Assembly (NCBI GenBank): GCA_903874575.1
Contig: CAIQSZ010000465.1
Span: forward strand, 1-7,626
Source of the DNA: an uncultured Elusimicrobia bacterium
Lineage (GTDB): Bacteria > Elusimicrobiota > Elusimicrobia > UBA1565 > UBA9628
Direction: 5' to 3'
Length of the DNA stretch: 7,626 nucleotides
Shown in pieces: positions 1 to 6,281 of this stretch. The notes below the pieces were generated by a model. The model was not told the DNA's origin, made no database searches, and saw only the letters and a list, made by a program, of their open reading frames with translations. Each line of letters opens with the position of its first letter. Within the stretch, counting starts at the first letter, position 1. A program made the translations under genes and the position numbers.

Positions 1-1520
1 CTCTTGAACTCCGGGTGGAACTGCGTCGCCAGGAACCACGGATGGTTCTTGAGTTCGACGATCTCGACGAGATTTTTCGGCGCATGGACGCCGGAGACGA
101 TCATGCCCGCGTCCTCGACGAGTTTGCGGAATTTATTATTGACTTCGAAGCGGTGGCGGTGGCGCTCGGTGATGTTGACGGCGCCGTATGCCTTATGCGC
201 CAGGCTTCCCTTCTTGAGCGTGCATTCATAGGTGCCCAAGCGCATGGTGGCGCCCATATTCTTCACGCCTTTCTGCTCGGGCAGGAGGTCGATGACGGGG
301 TAGCGGGATTTGGCGTCGAACTCCGTCGAGTGCGCGCCCGCCATCTTCAGCACGTTGCGCGCGAACTCGATGACCGCGATCTGGAGTCCCAGGCAGAGGC
401 CGAAGTACGGGATATTATTCTCGCGCGCGAGTTGGGCGACTCGGATCTTGCCTTCGATGCCGCGATCCCCGAAGCCTCCGGGCACCAGGATCCCGTGCAC
501 GCCTTCCAGCTGTTCCTGGATCATCGGGTCCATCGTGTCGAGGAAGCGGATGCGGACTTTCGCTTCGTTGGCGATGCCGCCGTGAATCAGAGCCTCGTTG
601 ACCGATTTATAGGCGTCCTTGTAGTCGGTGTACTTGCCGGCCAGCGCGATGACGACCTCGCGCTTCGGGCGTTTGAGGCGGTCGACCACGGCCTCCCAGC
701 TCTCGAGATCCTTGGCCTGCGTGCGCATGCGCAGGATCATCATGATCTGGTCGTCGAGGCCCTGCTTGTGGAACACCATCGGAACTTCGTAGATGCTGTC
801 GCAGTCCGGCGCCTCGATGACGGATTCCCTCGGGACCGAACAGAACATGGAGAGTTTGGCCCTCATTTCCGGCCCCAGCGGCTTTTCGGTGCGGCAAACG
901 AGCACGTCGGGGGATATCCCGATCTCCCGCAACTTCTGCACCGAGTGCTGGGTGGGCTTGGTCTTCAACTCCTCGGACGCCTTGATATACGGGATGAGGG
1001 TCACGTGCATATACAGCACGTTGTCGCGGCCGGCCTCCAGGCCCATCTGTCGTGCGGCTTCCATGAACGGCAGGCTCTCGATGTCGCCGACGGTGCCGCC
1101 GATCTCGATGATCGCCACGTCCACGCCCTTCGTGATGGCGCGGAAGCGGTTCTTGATCTCGTCGGTGATGTGAGGGATGACCTGAACGGTGGTTCCAAGG
1201 AAGTCGCCGCGGCGTTCCCGCTCGATGACCGTCTGATAGACCTTCCCTGCGGTGAAGTTGTTGTAGTGGTGCATTTCTTTGTTCAAGAAACGCTCGTAAT
1301 GGCCGAGATCGAGGTCGGTCTCGGCGCCGTCCTCCGTGACGAAGACCTCGCCGTGCTGGAAGGGATTCATCGTTCCGGGATCGACGTTTATGTAGGGGTC
1401 GCACTTGAGCATGCTGACGGAGAGTCCACGGGCCTGCAGGAGCTTCCCGATGGAAGAGGCGGAAATGCCCTTCCCGAGCGAGCTGACGACGCCGCCCGTC
1501 ACGAAGATATACTTGGTCAT
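1..1520 (-). CDS. pyrG: CTP synthase (partial, C-terminus outside window)
   Basis: The first 506 codons of CTP synthase, which aminates UTP to CTP using ATP and glutamine; the frame runs off the left edge just after HPEFKS, so about 30-40 residues are missing against the usual 530-550. The N-terminal synthetase domain begins MTKYIFVTGGVVSSLGKGI, with P-loop Lys17, followed by CDPYINVDPGTMNPFQHGEV, TEDGAETDLDLGHYERF and IIEIGGTVGDIES, which contribute to nucleotide and metal binding. The C-terminal class I glutamine amidotransferase domain has PGGFGDRG, the nucleophile Cys376 in YFGLCLGLQIA, and His502/Glu504 in QFHPEF, so the catalytic triad is complete. The ATG at 1520 overlaps the kdsB stop (ATGA) and GAGGG lies 6-10 bases upstream. 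kdsB-pyrG adjacency is common in LPS-making bacteria and supplies CTP for CMP-Kdo as well as for nucleic acid and lipid synthesis. Confidence 0.98.
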   Translation of the reverse strand, partial: MTKYIFVTGGVVSSLGKGISASSIGKLLQARGLSVSMLKCDPYINVDPGTMNPFQHGEVFVTEDGAETDLDLGHYERFLNKEMHHYNNFTAGKVYQTVIERERRGDFLGTTVQVIPHITDEIKNRFRAITKGVDVAIIEIGGTVGDIESLPFMEAARQMGLEAGRDNVLYMHVTLIPYIKASEELKTKPTQHSVQKLREIGISPDVLVCRTEKPLGPEMRAKLSMFCSVPRESVIEAPDCDSIYEVPMVFHKQGLDDQIMMILRMRTQAKDLESWEAVVDRLKRPKREVVIALAGKYTDYKDAYKSVNEALIHGGIANEAKVRIRFLDTMDPMIQEQLEGVHGILVPGGFGDRGIEGKIRVAQLARENNIPYFGLCLGLQIAVIEFARNVLKMAGAHSTEFDAKSRYPVIDLLPEQKGVKNMGATMRLGTYECTLKKGSLAHKAYGAVNITERHRHRFEVNNKFRKLVEDAGMIVSGVHAPKNLVEIVELKNHPWFLATQFHPEFK

Positions 1521-2245
1521 TGATTCCCTCGGCGGAGGAGTTTGCTGGCGAGCTTAAGATCGGCGGGGACGTCCACTGCGACGGGACTCTCGGAGACGAC
1601 GGCGGCGCGTATGATCATGCCGGCCTCAAGCGCCCTGAGCTGTTCTAGTTTTTCTATTTTCTCGAGCGGGGACGGCGGCAACGAGACGAAACGTCGCAAG
1701 GAGGCGCGGCGATACGCGTAGAGGCCGAGGTGCTCCCAGCGACGGACGGGGCGGCCGCCGTCGCGGGCAAACGGCACGGCGAGCCGGGAGAAATAAATAC
1801 AGCGGCCGTCCTTGGAGAGCACGGCTTTCACGACGTTCGGATCCTCTCGGCGACGCTTTCCATCGACCGGAATCACCGCCGTGGCGAGGTCGGTTCCCGG
1901 AGTCAGGGCCTTCACGGTCGCTCTCAGCGTCGCGGGCTTCAGCAGCGGCATATCTCCTTGATAATTCAAAATGATTTTTTCCTTTCGGCTCTTCGCCGCC
2001 AGCCATACGCGGTCGGAGCCGGACGGACAAGACGACGGCGTCATCACCGCCACGCCGCCGAAGCGGCGGACTTCATCCACGACCGAACGCGAATCGGTCG
2101 CGATCAGGACGGGACCCATCTTCGCCGCCTTCGCGGCGCGCCAGCACCACTCGATCATCGTGCGGCCGCCCAGTCGCGCGAGCACCTTCGCCGGGAAACG
2201 CGTCGAGCCGAGGCGCGCGGGGATCACGGTGAGCACGCCTCTCAT
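1517..2245 (-). CDS. kdsB: 3-deoxy-manno-octulosonate cytidylyltransferase (CMP-Kdo synthetase), somewhat divergent
   Basis: A 242-residue enzyme that couples CTP and Kdo to CMP-Kdo, the activated sugar for the first LPS core step. The N-terminal nucleotide-binding signature VIPARLGSTRFPAK (residues 7-20) is intact, as are EDPNVVKAVL, YFSRLAVPF, HLGLYAYR and the LEKIEKLEQLRALEAG block near the C-terminus, all in the order expected for KdsB. Asp98 in NYQGDMP matches the family metal-binding Asp. Deviations from the common consensus are Cys73 where His is usual in the HxSGTxR segment (here CPSGSDR), Met99 where QGDEP has Glu, and VDVPADL instead of VDTPEDL. The length is close to the usual 245-255. 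The ATG at 2245 overlaps the rfaE1 stop (ATGA) and has a full GGAGG eight bases upstream, so the start is firm; the frame upstream to 2917 is a shadow of rfaE1. The stop overlaps pyrG (ATGA), matching its need for CTP. A sister activity on a modified Kdo is possible. Confidence 0.93.
   Translation of the reverse strand: MRGVLTVIPARLGSTRFPAKVLARLGGRTMIEWCWRAAKAAKMGPVLIATDSRSVVDEVRRFGGVAVMTPSSCPSGSDRVWLAAKSRKEKIILNYQGDMPLLKPATLRATVKALTPGTDLATAVIPVDGKRRREDPNVVKAVLSKDGRCIYFSRLAVPFARDGGRPVRRWEHLGLYAYRRASLRRFVSLPPSPLEKIEKLEQLRALEAGMIIRAAVVSESPVAVDVPADLKLASKLLRRGNQ
1526..1530 (-). promoter_or_regulatory. Ribosome binding site of pyrG
   Basis: Minus-strand GAGGG lies 6-10 bases before the pyrG ATG at 1520, within the last codons of kdsB. 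pyrG is an essential gene with no visible promoter of its own in this window, so it is probably translated from the LPS operon transcript through this site and by coupling. Confidence 0.5.
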
Positions 2246-3234
2246 CGGAACGCCTCCGCCAGTTCGCGCGGATCGGTGGTCGCGGTGCCCAGCTTGGCGA
2301 CCACGATGCCTGCGGCTTGGTTGGAGAGAACCGCGGCGCGCGCCAGGGGGGCGCCTGCGGCTAGCGCCAAGGTGAAGGCGGAGATGACGGTGTCGCCGGC
2401 GCCGGAGACGTCGAAGACCTCGCGCGCGACGGTCGGAATGTGCGTGACCTTGCCGTGCGGCTCGAACAGGCTCATGCCGTCGGGGCCTCTGGTGATGAGC
2501 ACCGAGCGGCTGTTCAGGGTCTTCAGTATGTCTCTTCCCAGCGCGACGAGCCGGTCCAGGCCGGACTGCGGTTCGCGGCGCATGCAGGCCCAAGCCTCGG
2601 AGGTATTCGGGGTCACGCAGGTGACGCCCTTGTATTTGCGGAAGTGCTCGGGCTTGGGATCGACGGTGACGGGGATGCCCCGGCGGCGCGCCGTCGAGAT
2701 CGCCCGGGCGAGGAGCTTGGGCCCGATCACCCCCTTGCCGTAGTCCGAGAGAATGACGGCTTCGGCCTTCGCGATTCCATCGGCCAGGGCGGCCAGCAGA
2801 CGCGTCTCGGTCAGGTGCGAGAGCGGCCCCGTGGTTTCGCGGTCGTAGCGCACGGCCTGCTGACGTTCGGCGACGACGCGGCATTTCTGCGTGGTTTGGC
2901 GTTGGGCGTCCAGGCACACCCCTTGCACGTAGGCGTTCTTGGACTTGAAATCCTCGAGCAGGCGGCGGCCCGCGTCGTCCTCCCCGACCACGCCGACGAC
3001 CGAAACCGCAGCGCCGAGGGAGGCGAGATTGCTGACGACGTTTCCCGCGCCGCCGGGGATGTAAGTCTCGTTGGTGACGCGCACGACGGGCACGGGAGCC
3101 TCGGGCGATATTCGGCTGACGGCGCCCCGTATGTACTGGTCCAGCATGAGATCGCCGACGACAAGGACGCGACGCCCGCGAAATCGGGCGATGGTCCGCT
3201 GGAGCTCCTGGCGCTCGACGCGCGTGGGGGTCAT
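2242..3234 (-). CDS. rfaE1: D-glycero-beta-D-manno-heptose-7-phosphate kinase (stand-alone HldA/RfaE1 domain)
   Basis: A 330-residue PfkB-family sugar kinase that phosphorylates D-glycero-D-manno-heptose 7-phosphate at C1 on the way to ADP-heptose, the donor for the LPS inner core. Near the N-terminus are VLVVGDLMLDQYIRG and SRISPEAPVPVV, a signature of the HldE kinase domain, followed by the sugar/phosphate-binding PGGAGNV. The middle carries LSDYGKGV and TVDPKP. The C-terminal signature DVSGAGDT (275-282) has catalytic base D281. The protein ends where the kinase domain ends, so the nucleotidyltransferase half present in bifunctional HldE (about 475 residues in E. coli) is absent; a separate HldC/RfaE2 is expected elsewhere. 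The start is uncertain: the ATG at 3234 lies 13 bases after the DUF3108 stop, whereas a GTG at 3261 would overlap that gene by 14 bases and add nine residues. Neither has a convincing ribosome binding site. The stop overlaps kdsB by four bases (ATGA). Confidence 0.93.
   Translation of the reverse strand: MTPTRVERQELQRTIARFRGRRVLVVGDLMLDQYIRGAVSRISPEAPVPVVRVTNETYIPGGAGNVVSNLASLGAAVSVVGVVGEDDAGRRLLEDFKSKNAYVQGVCLDAQRQTTQKCRVVAERQQAVRYDRETTGPLSHLTETRLLAALADGIAKAEAVILSDYGKGVIGPKLLARAISTARRRGIPVTVDPKPEHFRKYKGVTCVTPNTSEAWACMRREPQSGLDRLVALGRDILKTLNSRSVLITRGPDGMSLFEPHGKVTHIPTVAREVFDVSGAGDTVISAFTLALAAGAPLARAAVLSNQAAGIVVAKLGTATTDPRELAEAFR
2253..2257 (-). promoter_or_regulatory. Strong ribosome binding site of kdsB
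   Basis: A perfect minus-strand GGAGG ends eight bases before the kdsB ATG at 2245, inside the 3' end of rfaE1. It is the best Shine-Dalgarno match at any junction here and fixes the kdsB start. Confidence 0.65.
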
Positions 3235-3247
3235 CAACGGGTCCGTA

Positions 3248-4186
3248 TCATAGCATTTCACGCATGACCGCCGTCACATGCCCGAAAAAAACCTCGACCT
3301 TCATCACGAGGGGACGGTGCGCGGCATCGTCCGACAGCCATAGGCGCAGGCGCTTGCCTTTCTGGATGAAGAGGCCCTCGCGTCGCATCGCGGGCTCGAC
3401 CAGCACCGCTTTCATGGGTCCCGCACCCGTCTTCACGGTCTCTCGCGCTATGACTTTCACGACGAGCGGCCAGTTGTCCGGCGTGTTCACGTCCACGACG
3501 ACTTGGCCGCCCTCCTCCAGCTTTTGCGCTCGGGTGTAATACACGCTGGACAAGATGTCCTGGACCTGCGCGGGGATGGTGCCGAGCTTCACCCGATAGG
3601 TTCCGTCCTTCGAGGTCTGGCGCTCGACGAAGGTTCCCGCGTCGCGGTCGTACAGCACCCAGACGTCCCGAAAATATTTTCCTTCGCGCAGTTTTTTCGA
3701 GTAGCCCAGGGAAGTCAAAGTCCGGGCGTCCAGCCATGATTCGTTAAGGTCGCGCACCGGATAAAAGGCTCCGCAGAAGGAGTTCGAGCGCGCCTCGCTG
3801 AAGAGATGATAGGCGGGACGGCCGTTGAACATCACGATCTTGTCCACGCCGATGGTGGCTTCGCCGACGGACATCAGTCCCCATGAGACGTCCATGGTGA
3901 CCTTCTCCGGAAACACGGGCAGGCGTTGGAAGCGGGGATCATAGGCGACCTCGGGTCCAACCAACTGCGAGGGGGAGATGATGGCGGTCGTGACCGCCAC
4001 GGGGCCCCAGTCCCGGCCCCCCGGACGAGGCGGGACGTCCGGCGGCGTCGCGCGCGCCGGAGACGAATCGGCGGGGTCTTGAGCTTCGAATTTCGTCGGC
4101 GCGGGCAGGGCCGGGATTGGGCCGGCCGCGCAGGCGGCCAGGCAGGCGGCCGTCGCGATAAGCCGAAGGATGCTATCCCGGTTCAC
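3248..4186 (-). CDS. DUF3108 domain protein, predicted lipoprotein, function unknown
   Basis: A 312-residue predicted exported protein. The N-terminus MNRDSILRLIATAACLAACAAG has a charged start, a short hydrophobic core and a lipobox LAAC with Cys19 as probable lipidation site, so an envelope lipoprotein is likely. A Pro/Ala-rich disordered linker covers about residues 22-65. From about residue 92 to the end the sequence fits the DUF3108 family: an opening VSWGLMSVGEATI, then SNSFCGAFYPVRDLNESWLD, then LREGKYFRDVW, and a C-terminal KGKRLRLWLSDD before a final beta-like segment. The start is the GTG at 4186, which overlaps the lpxK stop (GTGA), has GGAG 9-12 bases upstream, and places the signal peptide at the N-terminus; the open frame continues to 4423, but that part is out-of-frame lpxK and has no signal. 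No enzymatic motif is recognised. Its place between lpxK and rfaE1 suggests a role in LPS assembly or envelope maturation; this is inference. DUF3108 itself has no established function that I know of. Confidence 0.85.
   Translation of the reverse strand: MNRDSILRLIATAACLAACAAGPIPALPAPTKFEAQDPADSSPARATPPDVPPRPGGRDWGPVAVTTAIISPSQLVGPEVAYDPRFQRLPVFPEKVTMDVSWGLMSVGEATIGVDKIVMFNGRPAYHLFSEARSNSFCGAFYPVRDLNESWLDARTLTSLGYSKKLREGKYFRDVWVLYDRDAGTFVERQTSKDGTYRVKLGTIPAQVQDILSSVYYTRAQKLEEGGQVVVDVNTPDNWPLVVKVIARETVKTGAGPMKAVLVEPAMRREGLFIQKGKRLRLWLSDDAAHRPLVMKVEVFFGHVTAVMREML
4130..4151. repeat. Short tandem repeat inside the lipoprotein signal sequence
   Basis: The ten-base string gcaggcggcc occurs twice with a period of 12 bases (4130-4139 and 4142-4151). 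It encodes AAC-L-AAC in the DUF3108 protein, giving two cysteines, Cys15 and Cys19, four residues apart. Only the second has Leu at the -3 position and so fits the lipobox; the first (TAAC) does not. The period is a multiple of three, so the repeat keeps the frame. It may simply reflect GC-rich Ala/Cys codons. Confidence 0.5.
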
Positions 4187-5286
4187 GAAACGGGCTCCGC
4201 GCTCTTGGCCAGGGCGTCGAGGGTGTCGATCCAGTGTTCTCGACCCCGAAGAATGTCCAGCTTGATGCCCAGCACTAGGATTTCGCCGGTGAGAACCTTC
4301 CGCCAGCATGCCGGAAGACGCACGAAGTCCTTGAAGGTCGTTACCAGGGGCAGACCGCCGCGCAGATCCTCGATCGATTTCAGCTCCCGCTCCGAGTAGG
4401 CGTGATGATCGGGGTAGCGCCAAGTCTGCGCCAGTGTCGCGCCCAACTCCTCCAGCGTGGCCTCGAACGAAAGCGGGTCGCCCAATCCCGAGAGCGCGAC
4501 CACCGCTTTGCCCTTCAGGTGAGAGAGAGGGCGGTTTATCTCCGTGCGCACGTCGAGCAAGTGGTCGGGCCGATGGACGGATTCCAGGATATTCAGGCCG
4601 GGGCGAATCGTTTCGATTCGCGCGCGGATATCCTCAAGCTCAACGGCGGTCACGCGGTCGGCGTGCGTGATGATCACCATGTCGGCGCGCTTCAAGGCGG
4701 ATATCGGCTCGCGCAGATTGCCCAGCGGCAGCAGGCTGCCTCCGCCGAACGGATCGCGCGCATTGACCAGGACCACGTCCAGATCGCGGTGCACCTTGCG
4801 GTGTTGGAAGCCGTCGTCCAAAATGATGACGCGGGAACCGTACATTTCGACGGCCAGAGCGCCGGCCTTCGCTCGATCCGGGCAGACCAGCACGGGTATG
4901 CCTAGACCCTGGAGCGACTGATGGATCATCCACGGCTCGTCGCCGCATAAATGCCAGTCCGTCTGTCGCCCGTCGATGAGGACGGCGACGTCTTTTTTGC
5001 GCACGGCGCGGCCATAGCCGCGCGAGACGATTGAGACCTCGTGTCCGCGGCGGCGCAAGGTCTCGGCCGCCAGCAGAACGGCCGGAGTCTTACCGGTGCC
5101 GCCGGTCGTCAGATTCCCGATGCAGACGACCTTGGCGTCCAGCGTCCTGCGCGGTAGAATCTTGAGATCGTAGAGCAGCTTGCGACCGGCGACCCCGGCG
5201 CCATAAGCCAGCGACGCGGCTCCCAGAAGAACCTTGCCGGGAAGGTGCTTTTGCAGGAGCGAGCGGCGCTTGGACCAGGTCGTCAT
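4183..5286 (-). CDS. lpxK: Tetraacyldisaccharide 4'-kinase (lipid A 4'-kinase)
   Basis: A 367-residue LpxK, the kinase that phosphorylates the 4'-position of the tetraacyldisaccharide 1-phosphate to give lipid IVA at the inner face of the cytoplasmic membrane. Residues about 15-40 form the N-terminal membrane-associating helix common in the family. The P-loop GNLTTGGTGKT spans residues 57-67, followed by SRGYGR at 88-93, GDEP at 115-118, and the characteristic DDGFQH at 157-162 with the catalytic Asp. Further on come SGLGDP, a YPDHH segment with the conserved His pair, and TFKDFVRLP. Length fits the family (about 320-370). The ATG at 5286 overlaps the GT9 stop (ATGA) and has GAGAG 8-12 bases upstream; the open frame extends to 5553 but would run 270 bases into GT9. 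The stop overlaps the GTG of the DUF3108 gene (GTGA). All diagnostic motifs are intact, so function is assigned with high confidence. Confidence 0.97.
   Translation of the reverse strand: MTTWSKRRSLLQKHLPGKVLLGAASLAYGAGVAGRKLLYDLKILPRRTLDAKVVCIGNLTTGGTGKTPAVLLAAETLRRRGHEVSIVSRGYGRAVRKKDVAVLIDGRQTDWHLCGDEPWMIHQSLQGLGIPVLVCPDRAKAGALAVEMYGSRVIILDDGFQHRKVHRDLDVVLVNARDPFGGGSLLPLGNLREPISALKRADMVIITHADRVTAVELEDIRARIETIRPGLNILESVHRPDHLLDVRTEINRPLSHLKGKAVVALSGLGDPLSFEATLEELGATLAQTWRYPDHHAYSERELKSIEDLRGGLPLVTTFKDFVRLPACWRKVLTGEILVLGIKLDILRGREHWIDTLDALAKSAEPVS
4195..4198 (-). promoter_or_regulatory. Ribosome binding site supporting the GTG start of the DUF3108 gene
   Basis: Minus-strand GGAG lies 9-12 bases upstream of the GTG at 4186, within the last codons of lpxK. 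With the GTGA overlap and the signal peptide just after it, this decides for a GTG rather than an upstream ATG. Confidence 0.55.
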
Positions 5287-6281
5287 GCGAAGGCTCTCGT
5301 GCGTTCCAATAGACGCTCGACGAAAGGAAGCACGCGCTCGGCGGACAGTTGGGTCAGGCACTCCAGTTGGAAGCGGCAGGCGTTGGAAAGGCAGCCGATG
5401 CACCGCAGTTCGTCGAGCCGCACGGCAAGATGGTCGGGATGGAGGGGGGTCCAAGACGCCGGGTCGGAGGAGCCGTGGACGGTCACCGTCGGCACGCCCA
5501 ACGCCAGCGCGACGTGCTTGGGCCCCGCGCAGTTCGACACCACGACGCGGCACTCGGCCAGTTCGCGGCCCAGCTCGGCGATGGTCTTGGTTTCAGGAAC
5601 GGCGAACGCTCCGGCGCCGATGCCTCGCACCACCTCGTCGGCCAGAGGCTTCTCGCCGGGTCCCCAGAAGACTTTCAATCGGCAACCGTGCTTGTCTCTC
5701 AGAAGGCGGCCCAACCGCGCATAAGATCCGGCCGGCCAACGCCGGGTAACCTGGCGCGAGGGCGGCACCAAACCCACGACGTTCTCGACGCGTTCGGGGC
5801 GTTCGGCGATGAACAGGCGCGGCAGGAGGAGGGCGGCCCCGGGCGTAACGCCCAGTTCCTTAAGCCAGACGACCTTCTCCTGCGCGGCGTACACGGCCTT
5901 GGGCGACTGGAGCATCTTGTGGTTGTAGGCCCACGCGCGGCGCACGTGCGCGGGGCCGGCTTTCACCGCCGCGCCCGACAGGGCGGTCAGCAGGGCGGTG
6001 CGCGGGTTGGCCAGGAAGTCGATCACCCAATCGTAGCGGCGGGCTCGAATTTTCAGCGCCCACGACAACGCGTCGAGAGGGCCCGCGGCGGCGTAGATCA
6101 AGATCTCGTCGATGTCCGGATGTCCCGCCACGGCCTGCGCGCCCGGCGCCTCGACGAGAAAGTCCAGCGTCGCGTCTGGATAGGTCTTCTTCAGCGCGGA
6201 CAGCGCGGGCGTCGTCAGAATCACGTCTCCAAGGCGGCGCAGCTGGACGACGAGTATCCTCTTCGGTGTCGCGAGCGGCAT
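5283..6281 (-). CDS. Family 9 glycosyltransferase (ADP-heptose:LPS heptosyltransferase-like)
   Basis: A 332-residue GT-B fold enzyme of the WaaC/WaaF/WaaQ type, which transfers L-glycero-D-manno-heptose from ADP-heptose to the LPS inner core in the cytoplasm. The N-terminal domain starts with ILVVQLRRLGDVILTTPAL; D19 matches the catalytic Asp of the family's conserved GD motif. The C-terminal nucleotide-binding domain contains VGLVPPSRQVTRRWP, then SNCAGPKHVALALGVP near residues 249-264, then a cysteine cluster C294-x2-C297-x4-C302-x5-C308 of a kind often seen in this family. The usual Asp of the (N)DxGPxH motif is replaced by Cys251. The ATG at 6281 shares its A with the deacetylase stop (TGATG); a longer frame to 6383 would overlap that gene by 103 bases. 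No clear Shine-Dalgarno is visible, so translation probably depends on coupling. The stop overlaps lpxK by four bases. The sugar donor is inferred; rfaE1 in the same operon supports heptose. Confidence 0.9.
   Translation of the reverse strand: MPLATPKRILVVQLRRLGDVILTTPALSALKKTYPDATLDFLVEAPGAQAVAGHPDIDEILIYAAAGPLDALSWALKIRARRYDWVIDFLANPRTALLTALSGAAVKAGPAHVRRAWAYNHKMLQSPKAVYAAQEKVVWLKELGVTPGAALLLPRLFIAERPERVENVVGLVPPSRQVTRRWPAGSYARLGRLLRDKHGCRLKVFWGPGEKPLADEVVRGIGAGAFAVPETKTIAELGRELAECRVVVSNCAGPKHVALALGVPTVTVHGSSDPASWTPLHPDHLAVRLDELRCIGCLSNACRFQLECLTQLSAERVLPFVERLLERTRAFA

Noticed and set aside
15..1523. A 502-codon open frame on the plus strand covering nearly the whole left part of the window.
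   Set aside because: It is antisense to pyrG, whose minus-strand frame contains every CTP synthase motif. The translated antisense product is rich in Arg, Asp, His and Val with no recognisable domain, which is what high-GC codon bias produces opposite a real gene.
1965..1985. A locally AT-rich patch within kdsB that might look like a promoter or insertion scar.
   Set aside because: It encodes the conserved KdsB segment KIILNYQGD in frame, so the Lys/Ile/Asn codons explain the composition.
2246..2917. Possible fusion of an upstream domain to kdsB, because the open frame runs far upstream.
   Set aside because: The upstream 224 codons are a shadow of rfaE1 with no domain; a GGAGG-led ATG at 2245 starts exactly at the KdsB signature.
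3235..3247. Possible terminator or promoter in the only true gap, between DUF3108 and rfaE1.
   Set aside because: Thirteen bases are too few for a hairpin plus T-run or a -35/-10 pair, and nothing palindromic is visible.
2440..3267. A 275-codon plus-strand open frame opposite rfaE1.
   Set aside because: No domain, and it lies entirely across a well-supported kinase gene; a GC-bias shadow.
4187..4423. N-terminal extension of the DUF3108 frame upstream of the GTG.
   Set aside because: It overlaps the 3' end of lpxK in another frame, is Arg/Ser-rich without any motif, and would bury the signal peptide in the middle of the protein.
5287..5553. N-terminal extension of the lpxK frame.
   Set aside because: It is the out-of-frame image of the GT9 C-terminus; the ATG at 5286 gives the expected LpxK N-terminus and an ATGA junction.
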